Source: Streptomyces montanisoli
Lineage (GTDB): Bacteria; Actinomycetota; Actinomycetes; Streptomycetales; Streptomycetaceae
Assembly: GCF_017813245.1 (NCBI RefSeq)
Contig: NZ_JAGIQL010000020.1
Span: 1-60,275, forward strand
Direction of reading: 5' to 3'
DNA: 60,275 nt
Below the pieces are notes generated by a model. That model worked only from the letters and a program-made list of their open reading frames with translations, had not been told where the DNA came from and did not search any database. This document shows, one piece after another, positions 8,957 through 17,291 of this stretch; position 1 is the first letter of the stretch, and each line of letters begins with the position of its first letter. The translations under genes and the position numbers were made by a program.

Positions 8957-9319
8957 ATGCCCGTCGCCACCACCCGCGCCATCGCCATCGACGCCCCCGA
9001 CCCGGTCGCACTCGCGCGCTTCTACGCGGGGATCGTCGGCGGGGAGATCAACGACGACGGGAACGGCTGGGTCGAGCTGGACGCGCCGGCCGGCACGCGG
9101 CTGGCGTTCCAGGAGGCGCCCGGCCTCGTGCCGCCCGAGTGGCCGTCCGCCGACAAGTCGCAGCAGCTGCACCTGGACTTCACGGTCGCCGATCTGGACG
9201 AGGGCGAGCGCGAGGTGCTGCGGCTCGGCGCGACCCCGCTGGACACCGACGACAACGGCCGCCGCTTCCGCGTCTACCGCGACCCGGCGGGCCACCCGTT
9301 CTGCCTCTGCGTCGACTGA
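8957..9319 (+). CDS. VOC family (glyoxalase-like) protein
   Basis: 120 aa, a single vicinal-oxygen-chelate module of two beta-alpha-beta-beta-beta repeats, starting AIDAPDPVALARFYAGIVGG and ending FRVYRDPAGHPFCLCVD. His in HLDFTV and Glu-type positions could bind a metal, but the first repeat (WVELDAPAGTRLAFQ) lacks an obvious His ligand. GGAGG lies 7 nt before the ATG. It is a stand-alone gene between UDP-glucose dehydrogenase and the convergent CU044_5270 gene. The substrate is unknown; such proteins may be lyases, dioxygenases or binding proteins for toxic compounds. Confidence 0.85.
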   Translation: MPVATTRAIAIDAPDPVALARFYAGIVGGEINDDGNGWVELDAPAGTRLAFQEAPGLVPPEWPSADKSQQLHLDFTVADLDEGEREVLRLGATPLDTDDNGRRFRVYRDPAGHPFCLCVD

Positions 9320-9343
9320 ACGAGCCGGGCGGCCCGCCGCGGG

Positions 9344-9369
9344 CGGCGTCGTGGGGCGGCGTCGTGGGG
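9344..9369. repeat. Two tandem 13-bp repeats
   Basis: CGGCGTCGTGGGG occurs twice in direct succession in the short gap between the convergent VOC and CU044_5270 genes. This is probably replication slippage in GC-rich sequence; no function is evident. Confidence 0.6.
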
Positions 9370-9377
9370 CGGCGGGT

Positions 9378-10484
9378 TCAGCCGGCGGCCGAGGTGCCGG
9401 CGTCCTTCTCCGGGACCATGCCGTGCTGGTCGACGATGCCGCGCCGCAGGATGGCGACGGAGCCGGCGAGGACGTCCGTCCTGCCGGGCTTCCTGTCGGC
9501 GGTGGTGTACCAGCGCGAGCCGAGGAGCGCCAGGCTGTGCTTGTCGAAGATCCACACGTCGCGGCCCGCGGAGGTCGGGTCGTCGCGGGTGATGCCGATG
9601 CCGTGGCGGCCGGCCGTGTCCACCGCGTCGGGCACCTCACGCACGCCGGGGATCTCGGCCATGGCGCGGTAGAGGGCCGCGGCGTTCTCGGGCGGCATGA
9701 GGTTGTTGCTCAGCATGTCCCCGATCGTCTCGAAGACCGCCTGGTCCCTGGACTCGTGCTTGCCGGCCTCGCTGTGCGCGGCCAGCAGCTTGAGCAGCGC
9801 GTCTGGGTCGGTCGGCAGGGACGCGAGCCACCGGTAGGTGGGCCGGTCGAACCCGGGTCCCTCGGCGCCGCTGCTGTCGGAACCGTCGGGGACGGAGGTC
9901 TCGATCGGGGTGTCCTCGCCGGGCATGAAGGCGTCCTTGCCGGTCTCGCGCATCCAGCCGAGGACCGTGACGGGGGCCGGGTTCTGCGACATCCACCGCT
10001 CGGTCCTGTGGGGCCTGCCCAGCTTCACCGGGCCGTCGAACGTCCCCGTGTTCTCCCGGACGAGGCTGCGGATGTAGACGAACTGGCTGTCCTTGACCGG
10101 TACGGCATCGGTCTTCAGGGAGGCGTCGGCGATCCTGTGGAGCGCGGTGACCGCCTGCGGCGCGCGGTGCGACGAGGCGGCGGGAGCGTCACCGGGCCCG
10201 CCGGTCAGTGTGACGGCCAGGGTCCCGGCCAGGGCGAGCGAGGCGGCCGGCACGAGCACGGCGGGCCGCAGCAGCCTGCGCCGGGGCAGCAGCCTGCGCC
10301 GGAGCGGTGGGACGAGGGGCGCGGTGGCGTCGCGGTCGTGGTCGATGTGCTGCATCAGGAGGTCCTTGTGGTGGAGGTGACGCCCGGCGGGCAGGTCGAA
10401 CTCCACGGGCCGCGGCAGCAGTCGGGCCAGCTCCTCCACGTCGTCAGGCCGGTGGCCGGGACGGGGCGGTTCGGCGGCGTTCAT
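9378..10484 (-). CDS. CU044_5270 family membrane protein, partner of ECF sigma factor
   Basis: 368 aa. A cytoplasmic N-terminal region (about 1-70) with an Asp/Glu-rich helix and a His/Asp-rich stretch precedes an Arg-rich patch and one transmembrane helix (about 88-108, VLVPAASLALAGTLAVTL). A predicted extracellular domain of about 250 residues follows. Its start codon overlaps the stop of the ECF sigma gene (ATGA), so the two are translationally coupled. Proteins of this family commonly follow ECF sigma genes in actinomycetes. A membrane-linked sensor or anti-sigma role fits the topology but is inference; I see no zinc anti-sigma motif (HxxxCxxC). Confidence 0.8.
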   Translation of the reverse strand: MNAAEPPRPGHRPDDVEELARLLPRPVEFDLPAGRHLHHKDLLMQHIDHDRDATAPLVPPLRRRLLPRRRLLRPAVLVPAASLALAGTLAVTLTGGPGDAPAASSHRAPQAVTALHRIADASLKTDAVPVKDSQFVYIRSLVRENTGTFDGPVKLGRPHRTERWMSQNPAPVTVLGWMRETGKDAFMPGEDTPIETSVPDGSDSSGAEGPGFDRPTYRWLASLPTDPDALLKLLAAHSEAGKHESRDQAVFETIGDMLSNNLMPPENAAALYRAMAEIPGVREVPDAVDTAGRHGIGITRDDPTSAGRDVWIFDKHSLALLGSRWYTTADRKPGRTDVLAGSVAILRRGIVDQHGMVPEKDAGTSAAG

Positions 10485-11140
10485 GAGTTCTCCTCCCGTA
10501 GGGGCAGGGCCGCGAAGGCGGCTTCACTTCTTCCCTCTCCGCGGGTCTTCCGCGGTTCCCAGCGTTCCCGGTGCTCCCGGTGCTCCTGTTGTTCTTCGCT
10601 GAGCCTGCTGAGGCGGGCGCGGGCGCGTGAGAGACGCGACCGCACGGTGCCCACCGGCACCCCGAGCGCCTCGGCGGCCTGCGCGTAGTCGAGACCCGAC
10701 CACACGCACAGGGCGAGCACCTCGCGTTCCTGGCGGCGCAGCCCGCTCAGCGCGGCGTGGACGGCCGCCAGCCTGCGGGAGTCGTCGAGGCGGCCGGCCG
10801 TCTCCTCGGCGAAGTCGGGCACCGCGGGCGGGGGCGGCCGGTGGGCGAGGAACGCGAGACGCCGCCGCAGGCCGCGGTTGGCGTTGTACGACTTGTGCGT
10901 CGCGATCCCCAGCAGCCAGGGCGCGAGCGAACCGCCCTCGGGTTCCAGCCGTTCCCGGTGCGACCAGGCGGTCAGGAAGGTCTCGGACATCACCTCCTCC
11001 GCCGTCGACCAGTTGCCCGTCAGCCGCAGGACGTGGTTGTAGACCGGCCGCGCGTGCTCCTCGTAGAGATCGGCGAACGCCTGGCGGTCCCCCGCCCGGA
11101 TGCGCGCACGCATGCCGTCTCCGTCGTCAGTGTTCCTCAC
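10481..11140 (-). CDS. ECF-type RNA polymerase sigma factor
   Basis: 219 aa. Region 2 (about 15-85: DRQAFADLYEEHARPVYNHV ... AEEVMSETFLTAW) and region 4 (about 125-180: LSGLRRQEREVLALCVWSG ... VPVGTVRSRLSRARARL) are complete, and there is no region 1 or 3. It directs transcription of a small regulon in response to an envelope signal, presumably sensed via the co-translated CU044_5270 protein. The C-terminus carries an extra charged tail of about 35 residues rich in Glu, His and Arg. An internal ATG at 11113 is an alternative start. Autoregulation is typical for the class but no ECF promoter was confirmed here. Confidence 0.9.
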   Translation of the reverse strand: MRNTDDGDGMRARIRAGDRQAFADLYEEHARPVYNHVLRLTGNWSTAEEVMSETFLTAWSHRERLEPEGGSLAPWLLGIATHKSYNANRGLRRRLAFLAHRPPPPAVPDFAEETAGRLDDSRRLAAVHAALSGLRRQEREVLALCVWSGLDYAQAAEALGVPVGTVRSRLSRARARLSRLSEEQQEHREHRERWEPRKTRGEGRSEAAFAALPLREENS

Positions 11141-11218
11141 ACCCGTTGTCTCTCCGCGGGCCGGCGCGGGTTCCTGTGGCGTGCCTCACGCCGTGCGGCC
11201 GGGCGGCGGACCGGACCT

Positions 11219-11545
11219 CTAGTAGTCCTGGACGGAGTCGGCGGCGGCGCCAGAGGCGGCCCTCGCGCCGCCCGCCCCGTCCGGGGACTCGCGGATGCGC
11301 CGGATGTGCACATGGCGGGTGAGCCGGATCACCGGCCGGATCAGCAGTTCGACGCTGCCTATGAGGAAGCACCACGTCCCCGTGGTGGTCCAGTCCTCGG
11401 AGAAGAACATCACGCTGCCGACGATGAACCACAGCGCGACGAGGATGTCGTTGAGGATGCTGGCGACCTCGTAGCGGCGGCGTACGACCAGTTCGTCGTG
11501 CCCGATGTGCAGTGTCAACGGCTGAGAAGGCGTGCTGTTACCCAT
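11219..11545 (-). CDS. YrhK family small membrane protein
   Basis: 108 aa. It begins with a short soluble strand (LHIGHDELVVRRRYEVASI). Two transmembrane helices follow (about 32-50 NDILVALWFIVGSVMFF and 58-75 GTWCFLIGSVELLIRPVI), then a basic stretch and a Gly/Ala-rich tail. The pattern RYE...N..LL..WF..GS matches the YrhK domain. Function is unknown in the family. It stands alone between the ECF sigma gene (same strand, 78 bp away) and the divergent cyclase gene. Confidence 0.8.
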   Translation of the reverse strand: MGNSTPSQPLTLHIGHDELVVRRRYEVASILNDILVALWFIVGSVMFFSEDWTTTGTWCFLIGSVELLIRPVIRLTRHVHIRRIRESPDGAGGARAASGAAADSVQDY

Positions 11546-11680
11546 GCGCCCAGGCTACGGCGGCGCCCGGATCGCGCCGTGGCCGCCGCGGTGGCGGACC
11601 GCGCCGCGGGGCCCGTTCCGGCCGCGCGGTACGTTGCCACGAGCCGAGCCGACGAGTCGCCGATGAGGGGAACCGAGCGC

Positions 11681-12562
11681 GTGAGCACTTCGACCGAGCC
11701 TGAGATCCCGGACAACTGGGGGCGGTGGGGAGCCGACGACGAACTCGGCACCCTCAACCTGATCACCGACGAGGTGCGCGCGCGGGCCGCCGCCGAGGTG
11801 CGGACGGGCCGGTGGGCGTCGCTGGCGCAGCCGATCGTCCCCAACCCGATGATCAGCAGCCCGTTCGCGCCGACGACGGTGGACGTCTCGCCCGTGCAGC
11901 AGGTGATGACCCACACCGGGGTGGGCGTCGCCGCCGACCTGATGCTGGTGACGAACCATCACGCGAAGTCGACCCACATCGACGCGCTCGCCCACTGGTC
12001 GACGGGCGACGAGGTCTACCCCGGCCGTCCCAGGAACCAGGTCGTGACGCCCGCGGGCGTGGCCTTCGCGTCGACGTCGGCCTTCGCGGCCGGGATCGTG
12101 ACGCGGGGCGTCCTGCTCGACCTGGCCGCCGACGGCCCGCTGCCGTCCGGACACGCGGTGACGTCGCGCGACTTCGAGGAGGCCGAGGAGCGGCAGGGCG
12201 TGGAGGTGCGGCCGGGTGACGCGCTCGCGGTGCGGTTCGGCTGGCCGGCCGACCCGTTGATCGCGGACAGGCCGACCCCGGGCATCAGCCTCGACGCGGT
12301 GCGCTGGATGCACCGCCGCGGGGTCGCCCTCTACACGGGCGACAGGGGCGACGCCTACCCGGCGCTCGACCCCGAAGGACCGTCCCCGCTGCACGGCGTC
12401 GCGCTCGGCCGGATGGCCATGCCGCTGATCGACGCGTCACACCTGGACGATCTCGCCGCGCTGTGCGCGGAGTTGGGGCGCCACAGCTTCCTGCTCACCG
12501 TCGCGCCGCCGCGTGTGCACGGCATGACGGGAAGCCCGGTCAACCCGACCGCGGTGTTCTGA
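11681..12562 (+). CDS. Cyclase family protein (kynurenine formamidase-like metal hydrolase)
   Basis: 293 aa from a GTG at 11681 with GAGGGG 10 nt upstream; an in-frame ATG at 11663 is an alternative. The N-terminus WGRWGADDELGTLNLITDE is typical of the actinobacterial branch. The metal-binding motif appears as HHAKSTHIDALAHW, the cyclase-family HxxxxTHxDxxxH pattern. Later motifs (VEVRPGDALAVRFGW, LYTGDRGD) fit the same fold. These enzymes hydrolyse amides or esters such as N-formylkynurenine, or dehydrate polyketides; the substrate here is unknown. The 3' end overlaps the convergent flippase gene by 23 bp. Confidence 0.85.
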   Translation: MSTSTEPEIPDNWGRWGADDELGTLNLITDEVRARAAAEVRTGRWASLAQPIVPNPMISSPFAPTTVDVSPVQQVMTHTGVGVAADLMLVTNHHAKSTHIDALAHWSTGDEVYPGRPRNQVVTPAGVAFASTSAFAAGIVTRGVLLDLAADGPLPSGHAVTSRDFEEAEERQGVEVRPGDALAVRFGWPADPLIADRPTPGISLDAVRWMHRRGVALYTGDRGDAYPALDPEGPSPLHGVALGRMAMPLIDASHLDDLAALCAELGRHSFLLTVAPPRVHGMTGSPVNPTAVF

Positions 12563-13943
12563 CCCGGCGCGGGGGGCCGCCGAGCCGGTGCCGCCCCCGG
12601 CCGCCCCGGCCGGGTGGCGGGACGCGCAGCGCCCTGCGCAGGCCGGGCGCCGCGAACAGGGCCACCAGGACCATCGAGCACAACACGGCCGTGCCCGCGC
12701 CCGCGATGCCCGTACGGCCCATCAGCACGGCCGCGCCGCCCAGGACGCCGAGGCACATGGCGCCCTGGAGCGCGGCCAGCACGCCCGTACGGCCCTGCAC
12801 GCGCAGCACGCCGATGTACAGCTCGACCACCACCCTCGGGAGTGTGGCCAGCGCAAGCAGCCGCAGCACCGTCGTGCCGTGCGCGGCGTACGAGCCGCCG
12901 AACGGTGCCAGCACCAGCGGCGCGAACGCCACGATCACCGCGACCACGGGCACGAGGAGCAGCAGCATCCTGCGCAGCGCGCCGCGTACGCCTGCCGCGA
13001 GACCGGCGGGGTCGTAGGAGGCGTGGGCCGTCAGCGACGAGGCCATGTTGATGGCCATGAACTCCATCGTGCCGCCGACGGTGTACGCCGTGTAGAAGAA
13101 GGCGTTGTGCGCGGCGTCGAACCGCACGGCCACCATGACGGGCAGCAGGTTGATCATCGCCAGGCTGAACAGCGAGCCGACCGAGTCGCCCGCCATGAAG
13201 CGGGCCACGTCGGCGTAGCGCAGCGGCGGCCGCCCGCGGTCGGCCGCCGCCTGGCGGGGGATGAGCCTGCGGAAGGCCAGCCAGCCGAGCGGCACGACGG
13301 ACAGCGCCATGGCCGCCGCCCAAGACACGAACACACCGAGCACCGGCAGCGCCGCGGCGAGCGCGGCCAGCAGGACGAGCTTGCCCAGCGAGAAGGCGGC
13401 GTTGCCGACGGGCACCCAGAACGACTTCCTGAGCCCTGTGAGCACGCCCTCCTGGAGGGTGAGGATCGCCCACACCACGCAGGACAGTGTGAAGACCAGC
13501 CCGGGCACGAGCCCGCCGAGCGGCGCGTACGACGGCCCCCACCAGCCCAGTGTCGCGAGGAACACCAGGGACGCGGCGCACACCACCAGGGAGCTCACCG
13601 CGTACACCCGCCGCACCAGCGGTCCCGTGCCGCGTCCCGCACGCGGGACGTACCGCACCACCGCGCCGAACATGGTCGTCGCCGTGATGGACGCGAGCAG
13701 CCGCATCGCCGCGATGGCCGCCGACCCCTGCCCGACCGCGTCCTCCGTGTAGTAGCGCGCGGCGACCAGCCAGAACCCGAGCCCCAGCGCCGCCGACACA
13801 CCGGTCGACAGCATGAGGGCGTACGCGTTGCGGAACAGCGAGCCGGCATCGGCGCCCGAAGCTCCACCGCCGCCCGAATCGGCCGGCGTGACCGGGAGTT
13901 CGGGGCGGTCGGGCAGTCTCGCCGTGTCAGCCACCCCCACCAC
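12540..13943 (-). CDS. Multi-pass polysaccharide flippase-like membrane protein (PST/MATE fold)
   Basis: 467 aa with 12-14 hydrophobic helices starting near residue 40 (NAYALMLSTGVSAALGLGFW) and organised as two similar halves. This is the pattern of Wzx/MurJ-like lipid-linked oligosaccharide flippases. The first motif, ALGLGFWLVAARYYTEDAVG, matches the usual FxxxxxAR.L....G signature at the end of helix 1. The start region has clustered GTG codons (13943, 13940, 13934) overlapping the stop of the upstream aminotransferase gene, so coupling is likely. The C-terminal tail is short, basic and Gly/Arg-rich. It probably moves a surface glycan precursor outward together with the aminotransferase product. 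Confidence 0.8.
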   Translation of the reverse strand: MVGVADTARLPDRPELPVTPADSGGGGASGADAGSLFRNAYALMLSTGVSAALGLGFWLVAARYYTEDAVGQGSAAIAAMRLLASITATTMFGAVVRYVPRAGRGTGPLVRRVYAVSSLVVCAASLVFLATLGWWGPSYAPLGGLVPGLVFTLSCVVWAILTLQEGVLTGLRKSFWVPVGNAAFSLGKLVLLAALAAALPVLGVFVSWAAAMALSVVPLGWLAFRRLIPRQAAADRGRPPLRYADVARFMAGDSVGSLFSLAMINLLPVMVAVRFDAAHNAFFYTAYTVGGTMEFMAINMASSLTAHASYDPAGLAAGVRGALRRMLLLLVPVVAVIVAFAPLVLAPFGGSYAAHGTTVLRLLALATLPRVVVELYIGVLRVQGRTGVLAALQGAMCLGVLGGAAVLMGRTGIAGAGTAVLCSMVLVALFAAPGLRRALRVPPPGRGGRGRHRLGGPPRRVRTPRSG

Positions 13944-15213
13944 TGCCCTCCGCCGCGCCGTCGCGCGCGAGTGCCGCGGGCGGCCGTACGGGGGTGATCG
14001 GCAGGCCGTCGAGCACCCGCAGCACCTCGTCGGCCCTGCACGGGTTGACCGGGAGGGCGTGCCGCGCGAACCACGCGGCCGGGCGGGGCAGTGGCGAGGG
14101 GTCGGTGAAGGCGGCGGAGTCGTCCGCGGTGGAGCCGTCCGCGGCGTAGACGTCGAGCGGCGGGTCGTAGAGGTACCCGACGGTGATGCGCCGGCGGGCG
14201 AGCGCCGCGATCGCCGCGTCCCGGTCGGACACCAGCAGCGGTACGCGGAAGAGCGGTTGGGCCCTTGTACCGCCTGTATCGCCGGCGTCCGGCTCGCCGT
14301 GACCGCTCCCCCAGCGCGAGCGCAGCAGCGCGGCCGTGCCCGCCCGGTGCAGCGCCAGGCGCCGGTCCAGGTCCCCCAGCAGGCGGGCGGTGCGCCGCAG
14401 CCGGACGCCGCCCGGCGCGATCCTGTAGGGGTGCATGTCGACCCGCACCCACGACTCGAACGGGTCGAGGCCGGGCGCTGCCGCGATCGCCCGCCTCAAC
14501 TCCCCTGCCCGCAAAGGCATCCGGATCTCCTGGCGCTCCTCGGCGCCGAGCAGCCGCAGCGCCAGGTGTGCCGCGCGCACGAGCCGCAGCCCCCGCACAC
14601 CCGCCTCCGCGTACGGGCGGACCGCGTAGAGCGCCTCGGAGGCCGACGCGGCCGGTTTGAGCAACGCGTCGCGCAGCGCGGTCAGTTCCGCGCGCAGCCC
14701 CGGCTCCGCGAACGCCAGGAACCCGCCCGTCTTCGCCCCCACGTGCTTGGAGAGGCTGAAGGCGGCCGCGTCGCCGACGGTGCCCACGGCCCGGCCGTCC
14801 GGCAGCCGGCTGCCGATGGCGTGCGCCGCGTCCTCGATCAGCGGGATGCCCGCGGTGTCGCACCGCTCGCGCAGCGCGGCCACCGGGTCGGGGTTGCCGT
14901 ACAGGTTGGTGGTGACGACGGCGGAAAGGCCGCGCCAGGTCTCCTCGGGTACGGCCGCCACGTCGATGGACCCGTCGATCGGGTCCAACGGCGCCTGCAC
15001 CGGACGCAGTCCGGCCGCGAGCACGACGAAGAAGATGACGTCGTCGTTGACGGGCGACATCAGCACCCGCCCGCCGGGCCTGCACCAGTGGCGCAGCGCC
15101 ACGTAGAGCGCCAGCCTGCACGACGGTGTGTACAGGCACTCCCTGCCGAGACGCCGGCCCATCAGCGCCTCGAGCGCCGTGGTGCCCTCCGGACGGCCTT
15201 CCCCACGCGCCAT
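13927..15213 (-). CDS. DegT/DnrJ/EryC1-family PLP-dependent sugar aminotransferase
   Basis: 428 aa from ATG 15213 preceded by AGGGGGGATC; the upstream in-frame extension is not family-like. Motifs of the family: LIEDAAHAIGS (Asp contacting the PLP nitrogen), then FSLSKHVGAKTGG with Lys156 as the PLP lysine. The substrate loop at the N-terminus (LYTPSCRLALYVALRHW) replaces the usual GTxAL form. The expected reaction is transamination of a keto-sugar nucleotide to an amino sugar. The gene overlaps the flippase gene, so they form a pair. No sugar dehydratase, epimerase or glycosyltransferase is adjacent, so the product is uncertain. Confidence 0.8.
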   Translation of the reverse strand: MARGEGRPEGTTALEALMGRRLGRECLYTPSCRLALYVALRHWCRPGGRVLMSPVNDDVIFFVVLAAGLRPVQAPLDPIDGSIDVAAVPEETWRGLSAVVTTNLYGNPDPVAALRERCDTAGIPLIEDAAHAIGSRLPDGRAVGTVGDAAAFSLSKHVGAKTGGFLAFAEPGLRAELTALRDALLKPAASASEALYAVRPYAEAGVRGLRLVRAAHLALRLLGAEERQEIRMPLRAGELRRAIAAAPGLDPFESWVRVDMHPYRIAPGGVRLRRTARLLGDLDRRLALHRAGTAALLRSRWGSGHGEPDAGDTGGTRAQPLFRVPLLVSDRDAAIAALARRRITVGYLYDPPLDVYAADGSTADDSAAFTDPSPLPRPAAWFARHALPVNPCRADEVLRVLDGLPITPVRPPAALARDGAAEGSGGGG

Positions 15214-15334
15214 GCCGATCCCCCCTGCCCCGGCGCTCAATGTGACCCATACCGGACGGCACGTCAATAAGGCATCCGGCCGATCCCGAGCCCTCCACGG
15301 CCACCGGCCGCGCGGGGCGTCTCACCGCACGCAC

Positions 15335-15372
15335 GACCGCACCCCGCCGGATCCTCCCGGCGGGGCGCGGTC
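15335..15372. terminator. Hairpin terminator after sigma factor gene
   Basis: A 16-bp stem with one mismatch: 15335-15350 (GACCGCACCCCGCCGG) pairs with 15357-15372 across a 6-nt loop. It lies 34 bp after the sigma-factor stop and before the aminotransferase gene on the same strand. Confidence 0.75.
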
Positions 15373-15405
15373 GCGTTCGGGTTCCGGCCTCGGGCCGCGC
15401 GGTGC

Positions 15406-16386
15406 TCACTCCTCCAGCGTGAGCCCCTTGCGGAGCTTGACCAGCGTGCGCGAGAGCAGGCGCGAGACGTGCATCTGCGAGATGCCGAGCTCCTCGCCGA
15501 TCTCGGACTGCGTCAGGTTCGCCACGAAGCGCAGCGACAGGATCCGCCGGTCGCGGTGCGGGAGCCCGGCGATCAGGGGCTTGAGCGACTCGATGTACTC
15601 GATGCCCTCGATGCCGTGGTCCTCGTAGCCGATGCGGTCCGCGAGCGCGGCCTCGCTGTCGTCCTCCTCGGGCTGCGCGTCGAGCGAGCTCGCCGTGTAG
15701 GCGTTGCTCGCCGTCATGCCCTCGACGACCTCCTCGCGCGTGAGACCCAGGGCCTCGGCGAGCTCGCCGACGCTCGGGGCGCGGTCGAGTCGCTGCGCGA
15801 GTTCGTCGCTGGTTTTCGCCAGGTCGAGGCGGAGCTCCTGGAGCCTGCGCGGCACCCGGACCGACCACGAGGTGTCGCGGAAGAAGCGCTTGATCTCGCC
15901 GATGATCGTCGGCATGGCGAAGGTCGGGAACTCGACACCGCGGCTGAGCTCGAACCGGTCGATCGACTTGATCAGGCCGATCGTCCCCACCTGGACGATG
16001 TCCTCCATGGGCTCGCTGCGGGTGCGGAAGCGGGACGCCGCGAACTTCACGAGGGCGAGGTTCAGCTCGACCAGGGTGTTGCGCACGTAGGCGTGCTCGT
16101 GGGTGCCCTCCTCCAGCGCCTCGAGACGCGCGAACAGCGTCTTCGACAGCGCTCGCGCGTTGACCGCGCCCATCTCGCCGAGTGCCTGCTGAGAGGGGAT
16201 GCCGGTCGGGTGCTCGCCTTCGAGGACCGCGTAGTCGGCCACCGCGCAGTCGGCCGGCACGTCCTCGGCCACCGTGTCGCCGGGCACCGTGTCGCCGGGC
16301 GCCGATGTGACGTCGGCCACAGAATGTTCGCGCGTTGATACCGACGGCGCGAGCGGGGTACGCGCTTCGTCGAGCCGGGGTGACAT
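15406..16386 (-). CDS. SigB/SigF-type group 3 RNA polymerase sigma factor
   Basis: 326 aa from ATG 16386, chosen because GGAGGAG lies just upstream; in-frame ATGs at 16398, 16410 and 16434 would run through that sequence. Region 2 (VQVGTIGLIKSIDRFELSRG, FPTFAMPTIIGEIKRFFRD), region 3 (ELRLDLAKTSDELAQRL) and region 4 (LSLRFVANLTQSEIGEELG, QMHVSRLLSRTL) are all present. An acidic N-terminal extension of about 70 residues carries Asp/Ala/Val repeats. The divergent STAS and HATPase genes suggest control by partner switching. From memory the arrangement resembles the S. coelicolor sigI locus; I could not check this. Confidence 0.9.
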   Translation of the reverse strand: MSPRLDEARTPLAPSVSTREHSVADVTSAPGDTVPGDTVAEDVPADCAVADYAVLEGEHPTGIPSQQALGEMGAVNARALSKTLFARLEALEEGTHEHAYVRNTLVELNLALVKFAASRFRTRSEPMEDIVQVGTIGLIKSIDRFELSRGVEFPTFAMPTIIGEIKRFFRDTSWSVRVPRRLQELRLDLAKTSDELAQRLDRAPSVGELAEALGLTREEVVEGMTASNAYTASSLDAQPEEDDSEAALADRIGYEDHGIEGIEYIESLKPLIAGLPHRDRRILSLRFVANLTQSEIGEELGISQMHVSRLLSRTLVKLRKGLTLEE

Positions 16387-16748
16387 GGTCTCCTCCATCG
16401 TTCTCGGCATATGGCTGCCGATGCCTGTTCGCATCGCTTGCGGCGTGCGGCGCCTCCCAGTGCCGTGCCGTGTCGTATCTGTCTCCCTCTAGCCCTACCT
16501 GCTGGGCACTGACGGTTGCAAGTGCCAATTGTCCCATTTGTCATGCATTGTTGGCTAGTTCGGCTACCCGGTGGCGACTGAAAGGCGTAATGTTCGAGCG
16601 GCGTCCGCGGTCGGCCCGTCCGCGGCGGCCGCCGGTCGGCCGGGCCACACGGTCCACGCGCGATCAGCGCGGCCGACGCGCTGTCGAACAGAACACACGC
16701 ACCACCACTATGCGAAATCACGGGCAAACCACGGCGAAAAGGGACGGG
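16387..16748. other. Intergenic control region between sigma factor and STAS genes
   Basis: 362 bp without a convincing gene. It is locally less GC-rich than the flanks, especially 16510-16560. It holds the leader and promoter of the minus-strand sigma gene and, presumably, the promoter of the plus-strand STAS gene, which I could not place with confidence. Confidence 0.5.
16492..16521 (-). promoter_or_regulatory. Candidate promoter of SigB-type sigma gene
   Basis: On the minus strand TTGCAA (16521-16516) and TAGGGC (16497-16492) are separated by 18 bp, a plausible -35/-10 pair about 105 bp before the chosen start. The match is partial and no mapped start is available. Confidence 0.35.
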
Positions 16749-17117
16749 ATGGACCGCCAGACGGTCGGCAGTACGAACCAGGGCCGACTCAGGGTCGAGG
16801 TTCGCACCGAGGGCCGCAGCGAGGTCGTGACAGCGGCCGGCGAACTCGACCACCACACGGCCGAGCTGTTGCGCGTCCCACTGGACGAAGCGCTCGAGCA
16901 GGGCAGGTCACGGCTGGTGATCGACTGCTCACAACTCGAGTTCTGTGACTCGACGGGACTCAACGTCCTGCTGGGTGCCCGCCTCAAGGCGGACGCCGTC
17001 GGCGGCGGTGTCCACCTGGCCGCGATGCGGCCCGTGGTCGCGAGGGTCTTCGAGATCACCGGCGCGGACGCGGTCTTCGGCGTGCACGAATCGCTGCACG
17101 CCGCACTGGCGGAGTGA
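16749..17117 (+). CDS. STAS-domain anti-sigma factor antagonist
   Basis: 122 aa, RsbV/SpoIIAA/BldG type. The phosphorylatable Ser is in the conserved FCDSTGLNVLLGAR loop, and the beta-strand before it reads RLVIDCSQL. When unphosphorylated it should bind the HATPase anti-sigma factor and free the sigma factor. ATG 16749 follows an AGGGACGGG stretch; the frame is open further upstream. The likely partner kinase is 174 bp downstream on the same strand and the likely target sigma factor is divergent, so all three parts of a partner-switch lie together. Confidence 0.9.
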   Translation: MDRQTVGSTNQGRLRVEVRTEGRSEVVTAAGELDHHTAELLRVPLDEALEQGRSRLVIDCSQLEFCDSTGLNVLLGARLKADAVGGGVHLAAMRPVVARVFEITGADAVFGVHESLHAALAE

Positions 17118-17291
17118 GGGTGTGAGTCCGATCCCGGCAGGGTGCTGTCGCGTCGCCGGGTGTTGTCCCGCCGCTCCGGGTGTCGTCACGGCCCGGACGG
17201 GCAGAAGACTCCCGCGGGCCGCACACATCCCTGCAATCACTCTCAGTGTGGCACTCATGGCAAATTGGCGAATCGGTGAGGTGAAGCGCTG

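Noticed and set aside
13595..16537. 980-codon minus-strand frame spanning sigma, aminotransferase and flippase genes
   Set aside because: It is out of frame with three well-supported genes on the same strand and has shadow-ORF composition.
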